In this document: in pieces, positions 16,508 through 26,199 of the stretch
Layout: each line of letters starts with the position of its first letter
Numbering within the stretch: the first letter of the stretch is position 1
Origin: Kribbella sandramycini
Lineage (GTDB): Bacteria; Actinomycetota; Actinomycetes; Propionibacteriales; Kribbellaceae
Assembly: GCF_013131805.1 (NCBI RefSeq)
Contig: NZ_JABJRC010000005.1
Location: forward strand, 248,001-312,000
DNA: 64,000 nt
Reading direction: 5' to 3'
The notes under the pieces: generated by a model
Databases searched by the model: none
What the model was told of the DNA's origin: nothing
Seen by the model: only the letters and a program-made list of their open reading frames with translations
Program-made: the position numbers and the translations under genes

Positions 16508-17188
16508 GTGCAGGAGACGGGGACGCCAGGGCGGCCGGAGCAGGAGCGCGGATATCTTCCGGTACCGGCGGAACAGGAGCGCGAAGAGCTTCCGGGACTG
16601 GCAGATCTCCAGGTCCGCGGCCGTCCGGTCAAAATCTGGGCGATCGGCGCCGGCGCGGTGGTCCTCGCGATCTCCGCGGCGTTCGGCGGGCTCAACAAGG
16701 CCGAGGCGGAGAATCCCCCGCTGGCGGCCGGTACCGCGGTGAACGCGGGCCAGTTCGAGGTGACGGTCCAGCGGGTCGTCACTGTGACCGATCTCAAGCC
16801 CCTGTTCACGCCGGAGCCGGGTGGCGCACTGATCGCGGTCGTGACCAAACTCAAGGTGACCGACGACACCGGGGCCACCCCGCCGTCGGACCTGATCCGG
16901 CTGATCGGCGTACCAGGCCTCGAGGACGACGCCCGGCCGGTCGGGACCGCCACCCTGGACGACAACACGCAGAGCCCGGTGCTGACGCCGGATGCCGCCG
17001 AGGACGTCGCGTACGTGTTCAAACTACCCAAGCTGAGCGAACTGCCGACCGAGGCGAAGGTGACCGTGCAGGGCTACGAGCACTACGACGAGTCGCTGCT
17101 CGACCACCACGAGAAATGGCTGCCGGCCGACATCGTGGCCGAGGGCACGATCAAGGTCACCGACAAGACGAAGCCGAGTAAGTCATGA
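16508..17188 (+). CDS. membrane-tethered DUF4352-like protein (gene 1 of 3)
   Basis: A 226-residue protein from GTG 16508: a Glu/Gln/Pro-rich cytosolic N-terminus, one membrane helix (about 42-62) and an external beta-sandwich-like domain (VNAGQFEVTVQRVV ... LIAVVTKLKVTDDTG) similar in shape to DUF4352/telokin-like lipoprotein domains. It ends in a Lys-rich tail. Its stop overlaps the next ATG by 4 bases. Function unknown; the three genes here probably form one surface complex. Confidence 0.68.
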   Translation: MQETGTPGRPEQERGYLPVPAEQEREELPGLADLQVRGRPVKIWAIGAGAVVLAISAAFGGLNKAEAENPPLAAGTAVNAGQFEVTVQRVVTVTDLKPLFTPEPGGALIAVVTKLKVTDDTGATPPSDLIRLIGVPGLEDDARPVGTATLDDNTQSPVLTPDAAEDVAYVFKLPKLSELPTEAKVTVQGYEHYDESLLDHHEKWLPADIVAEGTIKVTDKTKPSKS

Positions 17189-17751
17189 CGAGCCGCAAGG
17201 TGCTGAACGGCGTCCTGACGCTCGCTGTTCTGATCGCGATCGTCGGCCTCTACCGGCTGACGCCGACGCAGAAGGACATCCAGGACCCGACCCCGGTGAA
17301 CGGCGTCGTCGGCCGTGCGGTCGAGACGCCGCGCTTCACGCTCACCGTGGACGGCGTCCGCGTCGGCAAGAAGCTGCGGATCCCGCGCAGCAGCCCCGAC
17401 CGGGAGAGCCGGACGAACTTCGTGCTGATCGACGCCACCGTGACCGCGCTGCGGGAGCCGATGTACCTGAAGCGGGTGCGGGTGCTGACCGCGGACGGCG
17501 TCGCGTACCTCGGCGCCAACCGCACCGGGCTGGACCAGACCGCGCTGTCCGGCGCCGAACTCGCGCCCGGGATCCCGGTCCGCGGCTCGTTCGTGGTCGA
17601 GCTACCGGCCGACAAGTTGCCAGGAGCAACCTTGCAGGTGATGGAGAAGTCCGGGTTCAACGAGCTCGAGCCGGAGGCGACCGTCCCGCTCGACGTCGAG
17701 ACGCCCGAGGTGCAGGACGTCGTCCAGCTGACCACTGCGAGCGCCTCGTGA
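17185..17751 (+). CDS. membrane-tethered DUF4352-like protein (gene 2 of 3)
   Basis: A 188-residue protein with an N-terminal helix (about 7-24) acting as signal anchor and one beta-rich external domain with the same order as gene 1 (ETPRFTLTVDGVRVGKKL, NFVLIDATVTALREP). It overlaps both neighbours by 4 bases, which indicates tight translational coupling. It probably arose from gene 1 by duplication and loss of the cytosolic extension. No named family beyond DUF4352-like. Confidence 0.65.
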   Translation: MTSRKVLNGVLTLAVLIAIVGLYRLTPTQKDIQDPTPVNGVVGRAVETPRFTLTVDGVRVGKKLRIPRSSPDRESRTNFVLIDATVTALREPMYLKRVRVLTADGVAYLGANRTGLDQTALSGAELAPGIPVRGSFVVELPADKLPGATLQVMEKSGFNELEPEATVPLDVETPEVQDVVQLTTASAS

Positions 17752-18368
17752 GCGGCGCGCGCCGGGCCCGGCGCAAGGCCGGCTGGCTCCAGAAGAACAC
17801 CGCGGCCCTGGCCTCGCTGGCGCTCACGATCCCGCTGGCCGGCTGGTGGACCACCCGGAGCGACTACAAGTCCTGGTACGACTCCGAGCCGCGCGACGCG
17901 ATCACGGTCGCCGACGGCGGGACGGAGTACCTGGGCGCGACGTGGTTCGCTGCGAGTGTGGAGAAGGATCCGCAGCAGCTGAAATCGTCGTTCAGCAAGC
18001 CGAAGGCGCTGCCGCCGGACACGACCCGGATCCGGGTCTACTACCGCCAGCAGGTCGCGGACGTGGCCAGCCTGGAGGGGCTCGGCGGCTGCCGGCTGCA
18101 CCTGCGCGCGCCGGACGGCAGGGTCTGGGACCAGCTGACCGTCGGCGGCGAAGCCTTCGAGGACCGGCCGAACGGCTGCACGGGCGGCTACGACGAGAAG
18201 CCGTCGTCCTTCCGGGGCGCGAACGCGGAGCACTACCTGAAGCCGCAGGCCGGGAAGCCCTACGAGACGGTCGCGATCTTCGTCGTCCCGACCTCGGTCG
18301 CCGACAGCGTGCAGCCGACGATCACCTGGGCTACGAAAGTTCCCGAGTACCTGGCATTCCCGAGGTAG
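17748..18368 (+). CDS. membrane-tethered beta-rich protein (gene 3 of 3)
   Basis: A 206-residue protein from GTG 17748. A basic N-terminus (RRARRKAGWLQKN) precedes one membrane helix (about 19-36) and an external domain with two cysteines (GGCRLHLRAP and NGCTGGYDEKP) that may pair. It is the last gene of a three-gene coupled operon, and its 3' end overlaps the convergent membrane-protein gene by 38 bases. Function unknown. Confidence 0.62.
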   Translation: MSGARRARRKAGWLQKNTAALASLALTIPLAGWWTTRSDYKSWYDSEPRDAITVADGGTEYLGATWFAASVEKDPQQLKSSFSKPKALPPDTTRIRVYYRQQVADVASLEGLGGCRLHLRAPDGRVWDQLTVGGEAFEDRPNGCTGGYDEKPSSFRGANAEHYLKPQAGKPYETVAIFVVPTSVADSVQPTITWATKVPEYLAFPR

Positions 18369-19707
18369 CGGCGGACAGGTCGGCCACGCCGCCCTGCTCG
18401 TCGGCGTCCTGCTCGCGGACGGCTCGGGTACCGCGGTTCAGGTAGCCGGCCACGCCGCCGATCATCCGGTCGTACGCCGCGGCCAGCAGCGCGACCTGCA
18501 GCATGATCTTCAGGCCGTCGGTGATCAGGTTCAGCGGCTCGTCGACGACCAGCCAGAACTGCAGGCTGTGCGGGCCGAGCACCCACAGCTTCAGGACCAT
18601 CCAGACCGCGCTGGCCGCGAACGTCACGACGGCCCAGGCCAGGAAGTAGCCGAGCATCGGGCGGAGACCGGAGCGAATCACCAGCCGGAACGCGTCCGCG
18701 ATCGGTGACCAGCGATCCTTCCAGTCCGCGACGACGGTGTTGCCGGCCGCCTGGACGATCCGCGGCGTGCGCTGCCAGCGGTTGGTGATCCGGTCGAAGC
18801 GCCAGCGCGGCTCGGTGTCCGCCTTGCTGACCGCGCGGCCGTAGATCACTGCGGTCATCGTGATCCAGACCAGCGGCAGCACGGCCGCGCTCCAGAGGTC
18901 GCCGATACCGGATGCGAGGAAGCCGGCGACGGCGTCCCAGATCTCGCGGATCTGGCTGGCGCCGAACAGGTGGTCGAGCACCCAGAGATAGGCGTCGTGC
19001 AGCCACACCCACAGCTGCCGCTCCTGGATCCACTCCTTCGGCGACGGGATGTACGACGTGGCCTGGTAGGCGACGACGAAGATCCACAGGGCCTCGAGGT
19101 AGGTGACGAACAGCTTGCGGACCGGACCCTCGGTCTCACCACGCCACTTCTTGAACGCGAAGCGGAGCAGGTAGGCGGTGACGCCGAGGCCGATGAAGAG
19201 CCAGGTCGACAGCGCGGCCAGCCCTTCGGCGGGCACCGGGACCGAGCCGCCGCCGAGCGCCGTGGCAGCCGCGTCGTTCACCTTCTGGACGGCCAGCTTG
19301 TACTCGTACTCGAGCGCTTCGTTCTGCAGGAACTTGTACGCCGCGTAGAACGCGAGGAACGGCAGCAGCGCGGCCGCCAGCGCGTCGACCGGGCGGCTCT
19401 CCTTACCGGGCTCCACGCCGTCCGGCGCGAGCACGCCCTCGGCGACCGCGCGACGGTGGAAGGGCAGCTCGCCGCGGAGGACCAGGAACATGGCGACGTA
19501 CATCGCCAGCGAGACCACGACCAGCAGCGCGAGCACCGCGATACCGGCGGCCTCGACCTTCGCACCGGCCTGGACCGCAACCCACTGCAGCCCGCGGTGC
19601 GCCAGCTGGGCGATCAGAAACACCGCCAGCAGCCTCGGCCACGCCTTACCGAACAGAACTCCAGCGCGGCCCACCGTGGTGAGCAACGACCCCGACTCCA
19701 TCGCCAC
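18331..19707 (-). CDS. large polytopic membrane protein, unknown
   Basis: About 458 residues from GTG 19707 (or ATG 19701). No ribosome-binding site is visible, but TAGATT lies about 7 bases upstream, so a leaderless start is likely. Eight or so hydrophobic segments are spread over the protein (around 20-45, 48-75, 105-125, 165-185, 210-230, 255-285, 345-370, 390-420), with Trp-rich amphipathic stretches between. The C-terminus is polar. No transporter signature recognised. It is convergent with the three-gene tethered-protein operon and may belong to the same envelope process. Confidence 0.65.
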   Translation of the reverse strand: MAMESGSLLTTVGRAGVLFGKAWPRLLAVFLIAQLAHRGLQWVAVQAGAKVEAAGIAVLALLVVVSLAMYVAMFLVLRGELPFHRRAVAEGVLAPDGVEPGKESRPVDALAAALLPFLAFYAAYKFLQNEALEYEYKLAVQKVNDAAATALGGGSVPVPAEGLAALSTWLFIGLGVTAYLLRFAFKKWRGETEGPVRKLFVTYLEALWIFVVAYQATSYIPSPKEWIQERQLWVWLHDAYLWVLDHLFGASQIREIWDAVAGFLASGIGDLWSAAVLPLVWITMTAVIYGRAVSKADTEPRWRFDRITNRWQRTPRIVQAAGNTVVADWKDRWSPIADAFRLVIRSGLRPMLGYFLAWAVVTFAASAVWMVLKLWVLGPHSLQFWLVVDEPLNLITDGLKIMLQVALLAAAYDRMIGGVAGYLNRGTRAVREQDADEQGGVADLSAATSGMPGTRELS

Positions 19708-19746
19708 GGCGCAGAATCTACCCCGCGGAGGGGGCGTCACCGCAGG

Positions 19747-20460
19747 TCAGGCGGGCGCTTCGGCCGTTTCCCGGGTGGTTGCGGCCGGCGGGACCACGAA
19801 GCGGTAGCCAACGTTACGGACCGTGCCGATCAAGGACTCGTGTTCAGGGCCGAGCTTCGCGCGCAACCGGCGTACGTGGACGTCGACCGTCCGCGTGCCG
19901 CCGAAGTAGTCGTAACCCCAGACCTCCTGGAGGAGCTGCTCGCGGGTGAACACCCGGCCCGGGTGCTGCGCGAGGAACTTGAACAACTCGAATTCCTTGT
20001 AGGTCAGGTCGAGGGCGCGGCCGTTCAGCTTCGCGGTGTACGACGCCTCGTCGATCACGACGTCGCCGGTGCGGATCAGGCTGGTGTCCGGGTCCTCGGT
20101 GCGGGTGGCGGCCAGGCGGCCGATCACCAGCCGCAGGCGGGCCTCGATCTCGGCCGGGCCGGCGGTGTCGAGCAGCACGTCGTCACAGCCCCAGTCGGCG
20201 TTGACGGCGGTCAGCCCGCCCTCGGTGACGACCAGGATCAGCGGGACGTCGATCCCCGTCGTCCGGATCAGCCGGGACACCCCGCGGACGGCGACCAGGT
20301 CACGGCGGGCGTCCAGCAGGACGGCGTCCGCGTCGGGAGCGTCGACCAGCGCGGCCACCTCGGCGGGCAGGATCCGGATCTGGTGCGGCAACAGAGCGAG
20401 CGACGGCAGCACCTCGGTGGAGGCCTGCAGTGCGTTCGTCAGCAGAAGCAACGTGCTCAC
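19747..20460 (-). CDS. glnR: nitrogen-metabolism regulator GlnR (orphan OmpR-type)
   Basis: A 237-residue protein closely matching actinobacterial GlnR: start [12 protein letters not shown], an atypical receiver domain with Asp50 in VLLDARRDL but without the normal acidic pocket, and a winged-helix domain with [19 protein letters not shown] and [10 protein letters not shown]. GlnR controls glnA, amtB and nitrate/urea genes without a partner kinase. The MoaD-like gene on the opposite strand is the same neighbour as in Streptomyces. Confidence 0.93.
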   Translation of the reverse strand: MSTLLLLTNALQASTEVLPSLALLPHQIRILPAEVAALVDAPDADAVLLDARRDLVAVRGVSRLIRTTGIDVPLILVVTEGGLTAVNADWGCDDVLLDTAGPAEIEARLRLVIGRLAATRTEDPDTSLIRTGDVVIDEASYTAKLNGRALDLTYKEFELFKFLAQHPGRVFTREQLLQEVWGYDYFGGTRTVDVHVRRLRAKLGPEHESLIGTVRNVGYRFVVPPAATTRETAEAPA

Positions 20461-20594
20461 GTTGTCTCCCCGTGCTGGTCTAGGTGCACATCAGGCCCCA
20501 GCGGCGTCATTGCCGGGGGCCCGAGACACACTGGATAACAACAGCAAGCTGACATACTAACCGAAGACTCATCCGATCAGTGAGGTCGCACCCG

Positions 20595-20834
20595 ATGCCG
20601 GAAGTCACCATCCGCTATTTCGCCGCGGCCCGCGCCGCCGCCGGCCACCCCACCGCGACCGCGGACGCCACCTCCCTGGCCGACCTGATCAGCACGGTCT
20701 CCACCGACCGCCCGGAGCTCGCCCGAGTCCTCTCACTCTGCACCTTCCTGCTCAACGGCGAACGCGCAACCCCCACCACCCCCCTCCCCGAAGGCGCCCT
20801 CGTAGACGCCCTCCCCCCCTTCGCCGGCGGCTAA
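20595..20834 (+). CDS. MoaD/ThiS-family small sulfur carrier
   Basis: A 79-residue ubiquitin-like protein from ATG 20595, ending in the diagnostic Gly-Gly (PPFAGG) that is thiocarboxylated for molybdopterin or thiamine-type sulfur transfer. It is divergent from glnR. Codons in its second half are strongly C-biased. A thiS role is possible, but the absence of thiF/thiG next to it leaves MoaD-like as the best label. Confidence 0.82.
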   Translation: MPEVTIRYFAAARAAAGHPTATADATSLADLISTVSTDRPELARVLSLCTFLLNGERATPTTPLPEGALVDALPPFAGG

Positions 20835-20844
20835 CCCGCCGCCC

Positions 20845-21044
20845 CCACTCCCCGCGCCTGGCGCGCCGACGACTCACCCGCCAACCCCCACTCCCCACAC
20901 GGGGTCCGCCCGCGGCTCACCCGCGGATCACCGCTCCCCAGACCGGGTCCGCCGACGGCTCACCCGCCGACCACCGCTCCCCACACCGGGTCCGCCGACC
21001 GCCACTCCCCACACCGGTCCGCCGCCGACTGCTGACTCGCCGGT
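20845..21044. repeat. 43-bp tandem minisatellite repeat
   Basis: A unit beginning cc(a/g)ctcccc recurs at 20845, 20888, 20931 and 20974, a strict 43-bp period, and again at 21002 after a 28-bp truncated unit. Each unit carries ccgggtccgcc and ggctcacccg blocks. This fills most of the 358-base gap between the MoaD-like gene and the next membrane-protein gene; no ORF fits it. Remaining bases (21045-21192) hold the probable promoter of the downstream gene. Confidence 0.8.
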
Positions 21045-21192
21045 CGCCCACCGCACTCCTCGTCCGGTGAACGAAGTTCGTGATGTGACTGGTGTGTTGT
21101 TGTGTGACTGGTGGTTCGACGGGCTTTTACGACTGTCAAGGATCCTGCTACCTTGCGTATTCCGTCGTTCCACGGAAGGTCACCGATCACCG

Positions 21193-21501
21193 ATGGCGCA
21201 CGTTGCACCGACCTCGCATCGCCGCGCGACCCGCGCCTCGCACCGCGGTAACCGCACGGCCGATGGGCCGATCCGCCGCAGTACCTGGCTCGGCCTGGCG
21301 TTCGCGATGGTTCTCGGCCTGTTCCTCACCGGCTACGCCCACGTCGGCGTACACGCCGCCGGCGTCACCCTGCTCGTCATGCTCGTCCCGCTGACGCTCG
21401 CCGTCTTCGGCGCCGCCGTCCGCCGCGGTTTCGGCTCGACGCTGTCCCCGCTGTTCACCGCCGGCGCGCTGACCTTCGTCCTGCTCAAGTTCTTCCTCTG
21501 A
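21193..21501 (+). CDS. small membrane protein
   Basis: A 102-residue protein from ATG 21193. A His/Arg-rich cytosolic head (~32 residues: HRRATRASHRGNR) is followed by three hydrophobic helices (about 36-52, 55-75, 85-101). A longer frame from 21067 would add residues without coding character. The stop is followed at once by a shared terminator. No family recognised. Confidence 0.65.
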   Translation: MAHVAPTSHRRATRASHRGNRTADGPIRRSTWLGLAFAMVLGLFLTGYAHVGVHAAGVTLLVMLVPLTLAVFGAAVRRGFGSTLSPLFTAGALTFVLLKFFL

Positions 21502-21507
21502 CCGCCG

Positions 21508-21537
21508 GGGTGGGTACGCCGAGCGGCGTACCCACCC
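21508..21537. terminator. bidirectional terminator
   Basis: gggtgggtacgccg and its exact complement abut (21508-21521, 21524-21537) between the convergent small membrane protein and the 5'-nucleotidase gene. Confidence 0.8.
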
Positions 21538-21552
21538 ACAGGCGGCCCGGGC

Positions 21553-23331
21553 TCAGGACCCGGTCGAGATCCGGTCCGTCGGCCCCGGCGTGTACGGGTC
21601 GTGCGCGGTCAGGTACTTCGCGAAGGCGTCGATGTCGAGCCCGCCGAAGAACTTGTTCGTCGCGGTGGTGAAGGCCGGGAAGCCGTCACCACCGTCCGAC
21701 AGGAAGTTGTTGGTGACGATTCGGTACGACGTACCGTCGGCCAGCGGCTGACCGCCGATCTTCACCGAGCCGGCCACGATCTTCGAGCCGGCCGCCGCGG
21801 CCGGGTTCCAGGTGTAGGTGATCCCGGCGACCTGCAGCACCTTGTACTTACCGGCCTCCGGCCCGTTCACCCCGGAGAACTGCTGCTCGAGCAGCGCCTT
21901 GATCTGCGCGCCGGTCATATCCATCGAGACCAGGAAGTTGTTGAACGGCTGGACCGTGAAGGCCTGCCCGAAGGTGACCTCACCCGCGTTCGACGCGAGA
22001 TCGGCCCGGATACCGCCCGGGTTCATGAACGCGGCGACCGGCGTCTTGCCGCCCGTCACCACCGTGGGGTCGGCGAGCTGCGCGTCGGCGATCAGGTTGC
22101 CCAGCGGGGACTCGAGCGACTCGTCCGGCGTCCGCGAGACCGACGTACCGCTGATGTGGCCGATCACCTTGTTCGCGATCGGGGCGACCAGCGTCTGGTA
22201 CTTGCCGATCAGCTCGGTGGTCTTGCGGTCCTGCGGGACGTCCCGGGTGACGATCACGTTGTTGGCCAGCGTGTTCACCCGGTCGACGTCGTTCGTCGCG
22301 TTGTTGATACTCAGCCGGACCTCGGTGACGAGCCGGCCGAACGACGACGCGCTGGTGATCAGCCGCGGCTGACCGGCCTTGTCCGGCAGGGAGCAGTTGT
22401 AGCCCTGGTGGGTGTGACCGGAGATGATCGCGTCGATCTCCGGGTCGAGACCCGCGTTGATGTCGACGATCGGGCCGGAGATCCCCGGGCAGCTGTTGTA
22501 CGCCTTCGGATCGGCCGGGAAGCCGCCCTCGTGCAGCAGCACGACGATCGACTTCACGCCCTTCTTCTTCAGCACCGGGACCAGCTTGTTCGCCGTCTCG
22601 ATCTCGTCCTTGAAGGTGAGCCCCTCGACCCCGGACTTGGTGACGATGTTGGGCGTGTTCTCCAGCGTCATCCCGATGAAGGCGACCTTGCGGCCGTCGT
22701 CGAACTTCTTGATCGTGTACGGCGCGAGCAGCGTGCGCTGGGTGTTCTCGAAGAACACGTTGGCCGACAGGTAGTCGAAGTCCGCGCCCTTGAACGGACG
22801 CTTCTTGTCGGGGCACGAGTTCTGGTTGTTCTGGCCGTCTCCGTCGGGCAGGCAGCCGCCGGTCTGCATCCGGAGCAGCTCGTGCCAGCCCTCGTCGAAC
22901 TCGTGGTTGCCGACCGAGGCGGCCTCCAGGCCCATCAGGTTCATCGCCTCGATGGTCGGCTCGTCGTGGAACGCGGCCGACAGCAGCGGCGAGGCGCCGA
23001 TCAGGTCGCCGGCGGCGACCGTGACGGACTCCTGGCCCTTCGCCTCCGCGGCCTCCCGCAACTGCTTCAGGTGGGTGGCCAGGTACGCCGCGCCACCGGC
23101 CGGGATGCCGTTGATGTTGCCGCTCGAGCCGCCCGGCGCCTCCAGGTTGCCGTGGAAGTCGTTGAGGGCGAGCAGCTGGATCTGGGTGTGCGTCGGCTTG
23201 GGCTTCGCCGGCGATGCCTGGGTCACGGTTCCCCCCGTGGCCAAGCCGAGCACGGCGGCGGTGCCGACGGCGATCAGGCCGGCGGCCCATCGTCGGTTCA
23301 GCCGCGTCTTGTCTCGTCCTGTCAAGGCCAT
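21553..23331 (-). CDS. secreted 5'-nucleotidase / metallophosphatase
   Basis: A 592-residue exported enzyme with signal peptide (about 1-40, basic head RDKTRLNRR then a hydrophobic core). The metallophosphatase domain has NDFHGN (57-62), [16 protein letters not shown] and GHTHQGY; the C-terminal 5'-nucleotidase domain has [10 protein letters not shown] and DGGDGF. It removes phosphate from extracellular nucleotides, fitting the phosphate-acquisition theme of the window. A family member occupies the same place beside mshD in Streptomyces. Confidence 0.92.
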   Translation of the reverse strand: MALTGRDKTRLNRRWAAGLIAVGTAAVLGLATGGTVTQASPAKPKPTHTQIQLLALNDFHGNLEAPGGSSGNINGIPAGGAAYLATHLKQLREAAEAKGQESVTVAAGDLIGASPLLSAAFHDEPTIEAMNLMGLEAASVGNHEFDEGWHELLRMQTGGCLPDGDGQNNQNSCPDKKRPFKGADFDYLSANVFFENTQRTLLAPYTIKKFDDGRKVAFIGMTLENTPNIVTKSGVEGLTFKDEIETANKLVPVLKKKGVKSIVVLLHEGGFPADPKAYNSCPGISGPIVDINAGLDPEIDAIISGHTHQGYNCSLPDKAGQPRLITSASSFGRLVTEVRLSINNATNDVDRVNTLANNVIVTRDVPQDRKTTELIGKYQTLVAPIANKVIGHISGTSVSRTPDESLESPLGNLIADAQLADPTVVTGGKTPVAAFMNPGGIRADLASNAGEVTFGQAFTVQPFNNFLVSMDMTGAQIKALLEQQFSGVNGPEAGKYKVLQVAGITYTWNPAAAAGSKIVAGSVKIGGQPLADGTSYRIVTNNFLSDGGDGFPAFTTATNKFFGGLDIDAFAKYLTAHDPYTPGPTDRISTGS

Positions 23332-23457
23332 GTCTACTCCGTCGTCGTAGCGATCACCGCATGGAATTTGCCAGGCGGTCCCGAAAAATTACCCCGGGTG
23401 CCACGGCCCTTCCAAGGACCTGAGCATGAACTCAGCCGGACCTTTTACGGTATTCCC

Positions 23458-24381
23458 GTGACTCTCGAAGCAGTTCCCTCACCGTTGCCCACGGCCACCG
23501 CGGCCGCCGTCACCGAAATCGCTCGGCTGGCCGCGCAGAGCGACGGCGTGAACCCACTCGACGAACGCACCCTGCTGCACCTCGACGGCGAACACCCCGG
23601 CGACCTGCACGTCCTGGCCTACGACGGCGAACCCGGCACCATCGAGCCCAGCGGCCTCCAGTCGGCCCGCAACCTGATCGGCTACGGCGCCCTCTCCCCC
23701 GACGGCTCCGCCGAACTCGTCGTCACCCCGTCCGCCCGTCGCCAGGGCACCGGCACCGCCGTCCTCCGCACCCTCCTCGACCACGCCGGCCCCCGCCTCG
23801 CCGTCTGGGCCCACGGCCGCCTCCCCGGCGCCGACGAACTGGCCGCCCGCCTCGACCTCCACATCTCCCGCGAGCTCCTCTTCCTCCGCCGCCCCGCCGC
23901 CCCCCTCCCCACCCCCACCTGGCCCGACGGCATCGCCGTCCGCACCTTCGTCCCCGGCCAGGACGACGCCGCCTGGCTCGAACTCAACCGCCAAGCCTTC
24001 GCCACCCACCCCGAACAAGGCGCCTGGACCCAATCCGACCTCACCGACCGCCTCAACCAGCCCTGGTTCGACCCCGAAGGCTTCTTCCTCGCCACCACCC
24101 CCACCGGCGCCCTCGCCGGCTTCCACTGGACAAAACTCGAGAACAACGAAGCCGAGGTCTACGTAGTAGGCGTCTCCCCCACCCACCAAGGCACCGGCCT
24201 GGGCAAAGCCCTCACCCTCCAAGGCCTGAACCACCTCCAAACCACCAAATCCCAACCCCAAATCACCCTCTACGTAGACGGCACCAACACCCCCGCCCGC
24301 CGCCTCTACACCTCCCTCGGCTTCACCACAGCCGCCCAACACGTCCAATACACCCCCCAATCCCCCAACTCCGCGTCATAA
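23458..24381 (+). CDS. mshD: mycothiol synthase MshD
   Basis: A 307-residue protein with two tandem GNAT domains. The second carries [18 protein letters not shown] (acetyl-CoA loop) and the C-terminal [18 protein letters not shown] signature of MshD, which acetylates the Cys-GlcN-inositol amine in the last step of mycothiol synthesis. The start chosen is GTG 23458; the much longer open frame upstream runs antisense through the 5'-nucleotidase. A TATTCC-like element directly before the GTG suggests leaderless transcription. The second half is unusually C-rich on this strand. Confidence 0.92.
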   Translation: MTLEAVPSPLPTATAAAVTEIARLAAQSDGVNPLDERTLLHLDGEHPGDLHVLAYDGEPGTIEPSGLQSARNLIGYGALSPDGSAELVVTPSARRQGTGTAVLRTLLDHAGPRLAVWAHGRLPGADELAARLDLHISRELLFLRRPAAPLPTPTWPDGIAVRTFVPGQDDAAWLELNRQAFATHPEQGAWTQSDLTDRLNQPWFDPEGFFLATTPTGALAGFHWTKLENNEAEVYVVGVSPTHQGTGLGKALTLQGLNHLQTTKSQPQITLYVDGTNTPARRLYTSLGFTTAAQHVQYTPQSPNSAS

Positions 24382-24409
24382 ACCCCTCTCCCCACCGTCC
24401 CCCCAACAA

Positions 24410-24455
24410 CCAGGAGCCGTCCGCGCCCCTAACCCCCCAGCCGGACGGCTCCTGG
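24410..24455 (+). terminator. terminator of mshD
   Basis: Perfect 14-bp inverted repeat (24410-24423 and 24442-24455) in C-rich sequence about 30 bases after the mshD stop. Confidence 0.8.
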
Positions 24456-24553
24456 CCCCCACCCCCACCACTTATCCACACCCCCACCAACCGACATCCC
24501 CCCACCACTCCCACTCCGTCTACCATCATTTTGACTACGGAGAGGTGACCCCG

Positions 24554-25154
24554 GTGACAACCCGCAACCCCCCTGGCCGCCCTGGCCCTAACCACCACCA
24601 CCGCCCTAGCCCTAACCGCCTGCGGCCCCGGCAGCCCCGAAGCCGGCCGCCCCAACACAGCCCCGCCGCCCTCGACGCCGGTCACCTCTCCGAGCAGCAG
24701 TGCGACCCCGTCGGATCTCCCGAGCGGTCCGCCTGAGCGCCCGGCGGATGCGAAAGGATTGTCGCTAGCGGCGGCTGAGCGGTTCGTTCGGTACTACAGC
24801 AGCCTGTTGAACTACGCCGCCGACACCGGTGACACCACACCGTTGCTTGGGGCGAGTGAAGCCGGCTGCGAGAACTGCAAGGCGTACGCCGCGGCGGTAC
24901 AGAAGTCGAACGCCGCCAACGGCCTACTGGCAGGTGACTACCGCGAGAAACTGACCGAGGTCGCTGAACTGGTTCGGGGTGAGGACGGTCAACTCGGCGG
25001 ATCCGCGCGCGTGACCGTCGGCGCTTACACCACCAAAGAGACCGCTACCTCCAAGCCGTTCGCGAGCAAACCGGCCACGTACACACGCGAGTTCGCACTG
25101 TCCTCTCAGGCCGGTAGTTGGGTCATGTACGAGATGAAGTCGGTCAAGCAATGA
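24554..25154 (+). pseudogene. DUF6318-like lipoprotein with a +1 frameshift in a C6 tract
   Basis: A GGAGAGG site precedes GTG 24554, which reads V-T-T-R-N-P. Skipping one C of the six-C run at 24568-24573 joins it to a perfect lipoprotein signal (LAALALTTTTALALTAC with a lipobox cysteine), a Pro/Ser linker and the body of a DUF6318-like domain (LSLAAAERFVRYYSSLLNY; GCENCKAY). As written, the GTG frame ends at 24736 and the body frame has an in-frame TGA at 24555 and no ordinary start before TTG 24759. It is either a sequencing error, phase-variable slippage or a dead gene. Its stop overlaps the next ATG, as in an intact operon. Confidence 0.72.
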
Positions 25155-26035
25155 TCAGACCCGGCATTGCGGCTGTTGCCCTCACGGCGATCGTGGCGCT
25201 GATGCCACAGACCGCCGCTGCGGCCGGCCGTAACGCCGCGGTGCGAGCGGGAAACGATCCGGTCGTCGTAGCCGACCCGACGAAAGACGGCACCCTGATC
25301 AAGGGGACCAAGACCGTCCACGATCGACTGCGGAAAGCTCGCAAGAAGAAGCCGGGACCGAAGGAGGCCGCACAACGAGGCGGCTCTGGCAGCACCAGGC
25401 ACACGAAAGACAATCCGCGGACCACGATCCCGGAGCGCGTCGATCTCAACTTGAACATCGGTATCTGCGGAATGCGGCAACCCGACGGAACAGTGCCTGG
25501 GCCGTCGAGGTGCCAGCCGACCGGCCCGGACATGCCGCAGCCGACGCGCCGGCCGGGCGATCCGGTCATTATTCAGCCAAGCCCCGAGGATGTCACCTGG
25601 CAGCAAGTGCTCCAGGAAACTCGAAGCGTCGTCTTCCCCGGCTTGTCGGTCAAGGTCCAGCCAGCAGAGCGCACGCTCGTCAATCTCGACACGATCGTCT
25701 ACACCACCGAGGCCAGCGCCGCACGCACTGAGGTGCAAGTGCTCGGCTTTCCCGTCACGGTAGAGGCCACCCCACGGAGCTACGTCTGGCGTTTCGGCGA
25801 TGGCGCGACGAAGACCACGACGTCGCCGGGCAAGCCGTACCCGGCTAAGGAAATCACCCACAAGTACATGAAGCGCAACGACGTGAGCCTCACGTTGACC
25901 ACGAACTATGCCGCCCGATTCCGCGTTGCCGGCGGCAACTGGCAGTACCTCCCGAGCTTGGTCCCGATCACCGGGCCCGCAACCGCGCTCCAAGTCCGCG
26001 AAGCCGTACCAGTTCTCGTCGACCCGCCCAGATGA
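25151..26035 (+). CDS. secreted PKD-domain protein
   Basis: A 294-residue protein from ATG 25151, overlapping the upstream stop (ATGA). A signal peptide (about 1-25, ending AAAAG) precedes a Lys/Arg-rich linker (60-90), a segment with two cysteines (GICGMRQ and SRCQPTG), and a PKD-like fold around YVWRFGDGATK and ITHKYMKRNDVSLTLTTNYAARF. Partner of the DUF6318-like lipoprotein; a cell-envelope role is likely but unspecified. Confidence 0.75.
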   Translation: MIRPGIAAVALTAIVALMPQTAAAAGRNAAVRAGNDPVVVADPTKDGTLIKGTKTVHDRLRKARKKKPGPKEAAQRGGSGSTRHTKDNPRTTIPERVDLNLNIGICGMRQPDGTVPGPSRCQPTGPDMPQPTRRPGDPVIIQPSPEDVTWQQVLQETRSVVFPGLSVKVQPAERTLVNLDTIVYTTEASAARTEVQVLGFPVTVEATPRSYVWRFGDGATKTTTSPGKPYPAKEITHKYMKRNDVSLTLTTNYAARFRVAGGNWQYLPSLVPITGPATALQVREAVPVLVDPPR

Positions 26036-26199
26036 ACTCGCGTGCTGAGAGGCGAGAGCGGAAGGAGACCGGCGCCAGGACGTGACTGGGCCACCTATCC
26101 GGCTACAGCCTTAGGCCACTGCGGCTCGCTCAGCCTGCGCCGGAGCGATCGGATGCGGCGAAGGGCTGATGTTGGCGGCTCTGGATGGTGTTGCATCGG

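Noticed and set aside
21601-24381. 926-codon open frame on the plus strand
   Set aside because: It runs antisense through the whole 5'-nucleotidase gene and then joins mshD in frame; only the part from GTG 23458 matches a protein family. High GC produces such long shadow frames.
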